64,000 bases of DNA from Straminergon stramineum. Lineage: Eukaryota; Streptophyta; Bryopsida; Hypnales; Calliergonaceae. The notes beneath the pieces are model-generated. The model made no database searches and was not told the DNA's origin. It was given only the letters and a program-made list of their open reading frames with translations. Made by a program: the position numbers and the translations under genes. How positions within the stretch are numbered: the stretch's first letter is position 1; every line of letters starts with the position of its first letter. This document shows positions 12,584 through 22,154 of this stretch, piece by piece. The DNA lies in contig OY987273.1 of assembly GCA_963920665.1 (NCBI GenBank), positions 14,448,501-14,512,500 on the forward strand, written 5' to 3'.

Positions 12584-13005
12584 TTGGTAGAGGTGAAGCT
12601 CCAGAAGGTGATTTTGGTCATTCCCTCTACTGAACCAGCAAAGTTCCAACTCATGGAAGATTTGACTTCCATGGGTTGCTTGGGGTTTGTAGAGAAACCT
12701 TGGGGCTTCAAGGAAGAGTTGATGGTGAGGGAACTCCTGGGCAAGCTATCCAACGAGTTCGACAACACCTTGAGAACAGTTCTACATCTCTGGAAGGAGG
12801 AGGTTTGGAGAGCGGTGTATAATTTCCAGTCAGGAGGATTGGAAATGGCAAAACGGAAGGACGAGTTCATCTAGGGCAAATTCCAGGGTGCCGTCAACCC
12901 AAAGGATGGATATGCCATAGAGGACTACATTGACAATCGCCACCGCCGGCTTCTAAAGTTCCTCGTTCTCATCCTACATCCGGAAAAGCCAACGAGGTCG
13001 TTGTA
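12584..13005 (+). pseudogene. Decayed ORF of unknown repeat family
   Basis: An ORF at 12584-12874 continues in frame past a single TAG to about 13005. It includes KPWGFKEELMVRELLG, then NPKDGYAIEDY and LKFLVLILHPEKPTR. About 300 bp upstream a TATA-like CTATATATGGG (about 12270) and a pyrimidine-rich leader suggest a former promoter or LTR. Family unknown to me. Confidence 0.35.
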
Positions 13006-13865
13006 GTATGGAAGGATTGTACAGGGGGTCTTTGTGTGACTTGCAAACCAGATTGTTGTCCGGGTTGTTGTAAGGGATCAAACCAGATCCGAGTTAGTCT
13101 AGGAGAAGAGGAGATAGGACAGTGGGCCTTCAGCCACTATAATCCATAGAAGGAGTGATGGGCCTACTACTCACAAAATCAAGTGGCGACCCCTCTGATG
13201 GTCTGACAGAGGCAAAACTAAACCAGAATAGGAGTGAGGAGACATACGGACAATCTGGAATGGATTGGTCCAGAGGAGTACCAGGATCGGAAGTGGTGTG
13301 GTCCTGGGCTTGGGTTAAATTGGATCAACTAGAGATTTAGGGAACCGGAAGGGGATGAATCGAGTTTGATACTATCTGGTGGTTGGTTGTTTCTGGTTTT
13401 AGATCTAGGACTGGAAGGAAGGTTTGGAGGTTAGTAAGGCTTACTCGTTTAATAAAGCAAAATACTTAACAAGATTTCGTGGGTTCGATCTTTAGAGTCA
13501 CTTAGTTATGCTCTAGAGTGATTTTTGTGAGTATAACATGGAATTTACTTGCTCTGTGCTGTGACAATAAGGAGCTTTAATAGCTTCTTCTCAAGCACAC
13601 AAGAGATTCCAGCCATGTATTTATCCAATGACATGGAGGAAGTCAATACTCTACATAGGTACCCCATTATGCCTTGGTTCTTGATCTCTACAACACTCAA
13701 AATATTTTCTGGACACATCACCAAGAATATGGTGATCATAAATGTAATTAGTGGTCTAGAGTTCACGTTTCTTGGATTGGTGAGCCCTAATTTGTTTTTT
13801 TCTTGTATGACTTTGTCTTCTTTAAACCCATAATACTACACTAACCTATGCTTGTTGAAATCTGT
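13006..13865. other. No recognisable gene
   Basis: Short overlapping ORFs only, without motifs. Moderately G-rich to 13440, then AT-rich. Confidence 0.5.
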
Positions 13866-15245
13866 CAGGCTACTATTAATAAGGTACTCAAAGTCACTAA
13901 TGACTTTGAGACACAATCAAAGGCAGTGATGATCATGAGTCAAATTTGGGACAAACTTCATATGCAATGACATGAAGAAATCAAAGAGGATGCAAAGGAT
14001 CCCACAACAGAGCGTTTTGTAGGCTATGATGAAGAAGTAGAGGAAGAACCTCAAGAGCACCCACCTGAAAAGAAAGTCAAAGAAGTTATGGATACATTTG
14101 ATGACAACTACAAAAGTTGCTCTCATAGTTCAAATGAAACAAAGTTTGAATTTGAACCTTCAAACCCACCGATCATCAAAAACATTAGTCGTTGTAGGTA
14201 ACCATCGAGAGATCTCCCAATGGTAGTTCATCAATTTGCATTTTTATCGGCCTTAGTAAAGAAGATCTTAAGCATTCCATTTCTTGTAGGAAAAGTCCCT
14301 ATGGCCACTGCTACAGTGCTACCTAACAAAGATTTGATTCATATATCTCTACCACTTGCCTCATAGAAGTGGTCTACAAAGTGAATTACTCAAGAGAAGT
14401 CAGGTACAGTAAAGGCGAGGAAGGGTTTGGGCTCTACACTACTTGAAAAGAAGTCAAGTCGCTAGGCAGAGTTTAGGACAAAGCGAAGATTGGATATCCA
14501 ACTAAGTGATTCTGACAATGCCGACCCTTTGCCCTATTCTAGAGTGCAACATTGAAAGAATCAAAGCCCCATAATCTCTTCCTTTGAGTTGTCTTGATTT
14601 AAGGTTGCCATGATTGGGACTCTGGAAGTGAGTAATGCATTAACTATTATTCTTACATGTTTAGAGAAACGTGTTGTTGTTCCAACTACAAAGCTTGCTA
14701 TTGAGAGAGTAGTGGAGGCGGGTAACACAACTTTGTCTACTAACATGGACTCTCTATTTGATGAACTACTACGAGAGGAGGCGTGCAGCAATCCAATGGG
14801 AGATCTCCCAATGCCTATTGAGTGACACTTTACTCCAAATCATGAAGAAATAAAGAGAGTGGAGCCAAGCGGTGATGAATCAAGAAATCTCCCAATGCCT
14901 AGTGTCCATGATTTGACTCTTGGTCCTCCTGTGACCATAGGAAATCAATTGGAAGGAGGTGCATTGGGAGATCTCCCGATGTCTGAGGTCGAAGGTGTTA
15001 CTTCCAATGCCAAAATGGTTGCCAACATTTTGGAAGATACTATGGCAGACCTCAAACAAATGAGTCTGAAGGCTGGCACATTGAAGGTGAATCCATTGAT
15101 AGCTATTCCACAACCTGGACTAACTTATGTAGAGAGACTTGCCATCAGGAATAGGTTTAAGGATCTTGTTGATTTGTCAAGTCATCATGTACATCATATG
15201 CACGATATCATAAGTAAATCCTCTTGTGAGATTGAGGACACGTAG
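13866..15245 (+). pseudogene. Decayed acidic ORF with repeated DLPM peptides
   Basis: A coding-like stretch with occasional stops. The first part (about 13880-14215) is acidic (GYDEEVEEEPQEHPPEKK). ORFs follow at 14610-14825 and 14859-15245. Four times the palindromic DNA motif GGGAGATCTCCCAATG or a close variant falls inside the frame and is read as (G/R/N)-(D/N)-LPM: near 14204, 14800, 14885 and 14965. The last ORF ends at 15243-15245 after ERLAIRNRFKDLVDLSSHHVHH. I do not recognise the protein. It lies directly upstream of the second FCP1-like ORF, on the same strand. Confidence 0.4.
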
Positions 15246-15483
15246 GGGGCTACCAATTTTCTTTATCAAAGCATTGTTGATATTGCCTTTAACCATATAC
15301 CGTAGGCAACACAAGAGGAGATCTTCGAATCTAGGGCTACTTTGCCTTTGAAGGTTTACAAGGTTGAAGTGAATTGGACTAGAGAAGACAACAACAAAGG
15401 TGCTTGAGGTGACACCCTACATATCTTTAGGGATTTGACTTCAACCCTAAACCGTTCTCAGTGGACTCATGTCTAACTAGGCC

Positions 15484-16154
15484 ATGGTATTGTATACTAC
15501 AAATTGTGTTGGACCTTCGACAATGCAATTGGGGACACCCCAAAAGGTACCTCACCAAAACTATACAATGGTTCTAGACTTGAATGGAGTTCTTCTTCAA
15601 AGGTCCTATTTCTGTAATAAACTTCATGTTGAGCGTCAGCAAGGTGTCACCACCCGTCTGAATTGGTTGCAAAGAAAAGTAGAAATTGCATTCTTGAGCA
15701 ATGTAACGCCTAGAAACATGAACAACTTGTTAGACATTGTCCTTACAAATGCTTCCTTTGGTCATCAGAATGTCATTTATTTAGCTCAAGAGGCATGCAT
15801 TGAGATCAAGTATAGGGCCCCAATTGCACCGCAGAAGCCAATCTTTTTGAAGGACCTAATAACTTTGTGCAGACTCCTAGTTTATCTACATTGGAGAACA
15901 TTCTACTAATTGATGACAGTCTAATAAAAAACTTCATGAAAGATCTGCACAACAGTATTCTTCTTAAGTCCTTCTATAGTGATTTCAATCACAACTACAT
16001 CCATATGCAATTGATTCCTTGGCTTGACGGCCTTTTTGAGTCAAATGAGAAGGTGCTAATGTTTGTGAAGAGTAAACTACTTTTTGGTGGACAAAAGGGT
16101 GTGGAGCCCTTATCCAATGAGGGCTTTGCAATCATAACTAGAATAGTGCATTGA
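15484..16154 (+). pseudogene. Second FCP1/NIF-type HAD phosphatase-like ORF
   Basis: Two overlapping ORFs (15484-15909 and 15867-16154) in different frames together give the FCP1-like pattern. MVLDLNGVLLQ matches HAD motif I with the nucleophile Asp kept but the second Asp replaced by Asn. A segment IAFLSNVTPRNMN replaces the usual WTSM-type motif. ENILLIDDSLIKN keeps the paired-Asp motif, and LIPWLDGLFES matches the region after it. The frame change near 15900 is a frameshift or an unrecognised intron, so this copy is probably not functional. It is clearly related to, but diverged from, the 4871-6846 gene. Confidence 0.55.
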
Positions 16155-16249
16155 TTCCCATTTTTCTTAGGCTTCATTGGGAGATCTCCCGTTACTAGAT
16201 ATGGTGTTTTATGACATTGACATTGTACATAGACCTAAGTGCATATTGT

Positions 16250-16400
16250 TAAAGAGATTGTAAATAATTGCACTTTTACTCCAACTATGATATGCATATG
16301 ATTGTTAATGAGATTGTAAATAATTATATTTTTATACCCAGTGTGAATTACATGTCAATTTTGAAGAGATTGTAAATAATTTCACTTTTACACCCATTGA
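16250..16400 (+). repeat. Three tandem units with GAGATTGTAAATAATT
   Basis: The block GAGATTGTAAATAATT plus a TTTTTAC/TTTTATAC tail recurs at about 16254, 16311 and 16367, a period of about 57 bp. Confidence 0.7.
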
Positions 16401-16619
16401 GCATTGCATGTGAGTTTTGCTCCTTAGTTTTATGTTTGATTTCTGTTTCATCCACAAATTTTATTGCATGCATGTCATTCCTTACCTATTTCTCACATTT
16501 GTTGTACAAATATGCTTGGCGGATAGTGGCCAAAATGTACTTGTAATTGGTAGTTTACTTGTAGGACATTGCAATTGAGAAATACTCAATTTGCCCTATT
16601 TTTAGGCAACAGTGGAAAT

Positions 16620-16985
16620 GGGTATGTTGTCTTCCATCTATTCTAACTTCATCGTGACATCTCTCGTTGCTTAGAGGTTCTTAGTGAAGTGAGTGTCTAT
16701 TTTATTCATACTAGGAGATCTCCTGGTGCTTGAAGTTGCTCAATAATGTGAGTATCTATTCTAATTTCATCGAGAGATCATCCATTACATAGAGGTTTAC
16801 AGAGAAGTGAGTGACTATTTTAATCTTATCAAGAGATCTCCCATTGTTTGAAGGTGTTGAGTAATGTGATTGTCCATTTTAACTTCATCAAGAGATCTCC
16901 CTTTGCTTAGAGGTTCTCAATGAAGTGAGTGTCCTCTTGAGCTTCATCAGGAGATCTCCTATTGTATAGAGGTGGTCCTCTATCT
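16620..16985 (+). repeat. About six tandem ~60-bp units each carrying the AGATCTCC motif
   Basis: Units share the frame TTCATC-(A/G)AGAGATCTCC-CATTG-TTGAGGTT-GAAGTGAGTGTC. Motif centres lie near 16656, 16715, 16776, 16833, 16892 and 16952. Spacing is nearly constant and each unit holds a diverged copy of the dispersed palindrome. Confidence 0.75.
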
Positions 16986-17536
16986 CATGAGTTGACTTTC
17001 TTGCTAAGTTTGGTCAATACAAAAGGCGGTTCTCATTGTTCTTATAGATGCTTTATGCATTGAAGGTAGTGTATTGGATCTTCCTCAAAGAATCATTGTA
17101 CCTACTAGTTTTTGTGGCTTACTTAAACAATTGGTTCAACAAACTCATTGTGGGTTGTGTTCCTCCATGAATATTCTTACCTTGGGAACACTTTTACAAC
17201 ATCTTCTCCCATTGATGACTTTGAAGAGGTTTTTCTATATTGTCGGTGTGGACAACCCTAACAAGAATGACCCCTATCCAAACTATAGTGAATTACTAAA
17301 GTATATCTTAGGTAGCCCTAGAGAGTGCAACATTCTTTAGATTCAAACTATAATTCTACTTGAGTTAGATCCTCTTCAGTGTCTACATGCTTGTTTGGTA
17401 GAACCCTCCATACTTGCGAGGGATGATCTACATCCTTTGAGATGGGAGCGTCCATGTTATATACAAAAGGAGCTAATTGCTCCTAGTTAACCCTAAAACA
17501 TGATACAGGTAGAATCTCCCTTAATGCATGGTATTG
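16986..17536. other. Element DNA without a recognised gene
   Basis: One 88-residue ORF at 17074-17340 (MDLPQRIIVPTS at its start) shows no domain I know. The 3' part contains an AATCTCCCTTAATGCAT segment that reappears inverted near 18967-18985. Confidence 0.4.
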
Positions 17537-18919
17537 TGTCACGACCCTCATCACAAGGCATGCCTGTGCCACCTTGGTGAGCAAGGGGGACATTGGGGGT
17601 GACTCCCCAAGCCTTGCAAGAGATGAGGTGAGGGGGACTAGGAGTCCCGAGCGATCAGAGCGTGTTAACGCTCTGATCCGGACGAATTTAGAGGCGTGTG
17701 ATACATGCTTGGAAAGATCTCGAGGAGACGCTTCTAGACGTTCAAATAACTCGTGATTTGAACTTGTGAGTCAAAATTTATGGGCGTTCAAAAGTGGAGG
17801 TGTCCCGGTGGTGCTGGGACACTTAAGGGCTAGGAGGGAGGGGTTCATGAGGAATCCCTCCATGAAGTATGTCATGTAGCATATCCTTGGAAAGCTAAGA
17901 ACACAAGGATTCTAGATTGACAAGCATTACAAGGTTCTAAGGTAGGAGCCTCAAGTTATGGCCAAGAGAAGCGCCATGGTGAAGGCGTGACGCCTCTCCC
18001 AATGGACCCGAATCTTTAGAGGGCGATAACTTTGCAAGTATTTGTCTAAATGGAGAAAGTGAGTAGTCCATCGGCATCTACTCGTCGAGTAGATATCAAA
18101 AATGGTCTCGCATGTGAGATTTAAAGTTCAGACCGCAAAGTTATGCCGGGTGGAAGTTCGGGAGTCCCAAACTAGGGCGAATCGAGAGAAATGGGGTGGT
18201 TTTCCAAAACCAAAGTGGTTTTGAGAGTTCCCCTTGACATACAAGGGGGGGGGCTGCCAAATCCCATAGAGAGTACTATAGGAGGGGTTGGTCTCCCTCC
18301 TCACTCCCTCTTGAAGCCTTGGTGAGTCCCGATGACTTAAGGTTGGTGGTATGGGGTCACAACCACTCCAAGGCACCATGGGACACTTGTGGATGTCCCA
18401 TGGCACTGGGTTGGTGGAGTCCCACTCCTTGCTAGGCTATGTGGAGGTGTCCCGAATGGCAAGTCCCGGTTAGTGACGAAGTGAAAAGTAGCAAATACAC
18501 AAGGAGTCTAGTATGGAGTTGGGGTGACACTCAAGGGCGGTTAGGACCATGGTGAGTAGTGCCACCATGGGTCCTTACACAATAAGATGGAAGTTCCGCC
18601 CCATATTACCAAATAACATGCCCCGGTGTCATGATGGATGTGTGTATGTGCTAGTAGTCCCAGTGACTGGGACTTAGCACAAAGAGTTGGAATGGGAGAC
18701 TAATATTGGATGTACGTGGCATGTGCAGTGTTAGGAGAGCGTAACCCTTGGTGCCACTTAAGTGTTAAGTGCTCGGAAAGCATTGGAAGGTGGACTTCAG
18801 GTGGTAAGTGTCACTAAGGGGCGCGACATATTAGGACTATGCACTAAGAGAGGTTTATGTATTTAGAGAAGCCATAAGGCCACTTATCATTTCATCTTGA
18901 ATCATGGACATGGGCCAGC
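17537..18919. mobile_element. Candidate solo LTR insertion
   Basis: A block clearly richer in G/C than its flanks starts TGTCACGACCC, a start I associate with plant Ty3-type LTRs, and is bounded by the 5-bp direct repeat TATTG (17532-17536 and 18920-18924). There are no recognisable gag-pol ORFs, only a 92-residue antisense ORF. The right end (GGGCCAGC) is not the canonical CA, so the exact 3' border is uncertain. It interrupts the left large element. Confidence 0.4.
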
Positions 18920-19521
18920 TATTGTCTACAAACTCTCTTAATGCATATTATGTTCCAAGGGAAGGTGCATTAAGAGAGGTTCTACTTGTACTATGGACTA
19001 GTTTAGATACTATAGGTTCTGCCTTCATTTCTTTTTAAAGGCAACTTTTGTTATTTTCTATATCAATATGAATAAATTGTGGTGAATCCACCTTACCTTT
19101 CAATTACTTCCAAGTTTTATTCCAACATACCAAAATTTTGTATGTGCATTTGCCTTGTCATTTTTTATGTTCTCTTGTATCATAAGGTTGAATGTAGGGA
19201 TCATGTCAGGAGATTTCTTGATCCTAATTATGTGTAGAAATACTATTGGACCGGTACTAGCTTAGTCCTTGTAATGGTTTAAGTTGAATAATAATCGTTT
19301 TCATTGGTTTCATGCCACACTTAGAATCCCAATTTCTTGGATTTGCACTACATCAAAAAAATCTCCCAATGATTCATCTCAATTATTATATACAATTAAA
19401 TGTTCTATAGGTGAATTGTCTTAGTTATTATGTTTCTTGTCCCCTTCTTGTGTATGAACATGGTCTACTTCATTCTTTTCTTCCCACTTTCATAGGCACT
19501 GGGGGCTCCTAAACCATAAGA

Positions 19522-19541
19522 ACGGGAGGTCTCCCGATGAC
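19522..19541 (+). repeat. Palindromic motif copy near the left element's end
   Basis: CGGGAGGTCTCCCGATG, one mismatch in the core, about 65 bp inside the element terminus at 19600. The motif sits at a similar offset inside the end of the right element. Confidence 0.7.
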
Positions 19542-19555
19542 TTCTTCCATGACAT

Positions 19556-19600
19556 TGTCGAAAATTCCTCCTAAAGTCCAAAAGTAGTTAAATATGGCAT
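19556..19600 (+). repeat. Right terminal inverted repeat of the left large element
   Basis: The end reads ...GTAGTTAAATATGGCAT. Its reverse complement starts ATGCCATATTTAACTACTTT and aligns with 35465-35510 over about 45 bp (GGACTTT, AGG, GGAA, TTT, GAC). Palindromes are abundant to its left and absent to its right up to 35464. No matching left terminus was found in the window, so the element probably begins upstream of base 1. Confidence 0.6.
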
Positions 19601-22154
19601 TTCTTGATTTTAAATGTCCTTAAATTTGACTAAGAGAATGTAACTCCAATAATCCACTTTATTGAATATTCCGTTTTCATTTTTTCCAAAAATTTTAAAA
19701 TTTTAATTCTTTTGATACTTTGAAGTTGACACCTTGAATGCTTAATCCCTAAAATCCTAAGGCCATTTTCTATTATAAAACTTTCAAAACTACCATTTCT
19801 ATTGTGTTTGACCAAGAAAACACAAAAATTGTTTTTTTTAAAATCTATCTATAGGATCTTGTACTTGACTTGTCCAAGATCATATGATAAAAATTTCACA
19901 AGTTTGATCACAAAGATTGGAAGATATTAGCATTCAATGTTGGAAAATAAAGTTATTTTTAATATCGCCTTGTAATTTCAGATGACTTTGACTACCATTA
20001 ATGCAAATTTTTGCACTACACACTTTGAACTTTAAAAAATCTATGTTGAAAAATTGAATCAAAAGTCTAGGAATTTTTTTTAAAAACACACTTTATTTTC
20101 ATTCTTTAAAAAATTGCTAAGTAGATGAAGGTTCAAAATTGAACAAAAAAAATTGTTAATAGATCTAAGATGGAATTTAAACACAATAATCCCAACAATG
20201 AGATTTTTCTAGCAAGCATAATGAACCATTTTCAATTTTCTTTTTTTTCAATTGTAAAAATTGCATTAAAAAATGAATCCTATAGGTTATTTTCTAAATA
20301 AGATGCTTAGATTGCCAAAAAACCAAGATTGTTCATAACTTTCTCATCACTAGTTTAAATAGAATGAGTCAAAGCATCACATGTAGACAAAAATATTCAA
20401 ATTCTAAAAAAAAAATTTCATTTATTTTGACTATTGTGATTTTTTTAGTACTACTTGCTAACCTCCATTTTCAACTTATTGTGCCATAACTTCTACTCCT
20501 AGGCATTAATTGAAATAAAAATTATATGACTCAAAAGCTTGTACATTTTTCTAGCTTCTCAAATAATTTCAAAAAATTCCAATGTATAATGAGACCATAT
20601 GAGTCTACCCAAAGTTGCATTTTGGCCCCCATAGAGCCAATGGGAGTCTAGGGGTTAAAATACACCACTTCAAAACTTTTCTATCAAATGTCTTTTGATA
20701 TGAACCCAAAGAAGCACCAAGAATATCGTGATGTTAATTACTATTATTTCTATTTTTGCTAAAAATTTCATATAATTTTAAACATCTTTGTAATTACTAT
20801 GATTTCTACAAACAAATTATTTTTAAAAAATCATACAACATATTTTTTGAATCTTCTTAATTATAAAAATATAAAGTTAAATTTTTGATATACATTACTA
20901 CTAGTACAAATCTATTGCAATGTAATACAAATTGAACTTAGGAAAATTTGGATTAGATGAAAAACATTCAAGATAGTTAGAATGAAAATGGTCACATTTT
21001 CATAACAATAAGTCATGATAGAGGTCATGACACTCTATAATCAATATAATAGATATGAAAATAATATCAAATTTTTGAAAGATACATTGTATTATAGAAA
21101 AACAATGAAGTTGGACCAAAAAAGAATATAGAAGGTACTACATATAATCCTTACATTCCTTACATTATATAAGATATTGAACATAAAATAGTTTCATCAT
21201 CAAAAATAACAAAAATTGTAAAGAAAGAAAAATTTTATATCAAAAAGTTGCAAAAAAGTTCCATAGGCACCCTTCTACAAGCACATAAAGGTGGTTTCAT
21301 TTGATATAGTATAACCACCCATAATCAACCACTTTTCCAGACATTTTCTAGACAAAAGAAGGCAATGTAAATTTTTAGCCATGTAGAAAAATAGGGCAAA
21401 GGTGGATTGAACCCCTCACTCATCCCCAATAGAAAACCTTGAAATATTTTATTTGTTGTGCATGATAACATTTGCAAATTTTGAATTCATATTTGCAATC
21501 AAAGGCCCCAAATTAGCTAGGAGAGGTACAAAAAATAAATTAATGAAGCACAAAATAAGGATTCTCTTATTTACATGCAACCTTGGATTGACTTGGGGGG
21601 TCGAGCAAGGAGATCAATCCACCCCAACTAAAAATAGAGATCACAAGGAATGCAAATTTTTGGGTAATTTTATGCCTTGAATTGAAATTACTATAGTTGG
21701 TTTGGACCCATACCCAACAGTCTTTCATAACTACTCATTCAAAGACTACTTTGGCTCAGTTTTGAGAATGTGTCATGATATTGATGGTTAGAAATCAATC
21801 AGTCTCTACTGAATTTCCCAATACCTAGATATTGCCCATATAGGGTCCTGGTCGAAAATGGGTGGTTCCACCATACAGATCAACGAGGCAAAACATATTT
21901 AATATTAAAGTAAACTTTTAGTCCAAAATTTCACAAAAGAAAAGGAGAGCAAAAATCAGATTCCTCCTCCAACTGTGCCACCATAGTCGAACCACATTAC
22001 TACCATAATTGCTCATGCTAACAGACAAAGAAATTTGTACAACCAACTGAAGTACCAGATTTAACGAGGATTACTCATTTTCTGGCTGCAAGCTGTGGTG
22101 ATTGTCAATGACTCCCTCCTCTCCATAATACATTCGTCGCCAATAGTGTGACAT
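19601..22154. other. AT-rich intergenic DNA, no gene seen
   Basis: Only short ORFs, A/T runs and no domain or element end were recognised. It lies downstream of the minus-strand host gene. Confidence 0.6.

Noticed and set aside
13440..13500. GGGTTCGATC-like phrase considered as a tRNA T-arm
   Set aside because: No matching acceptor, D or anticodon arms around it.
16620..16985. Regularly spaced repeats considered as CRISPR
   Set aside because: Repeats are diverged, spacers are themselves repeated, and the genome is a plant's.
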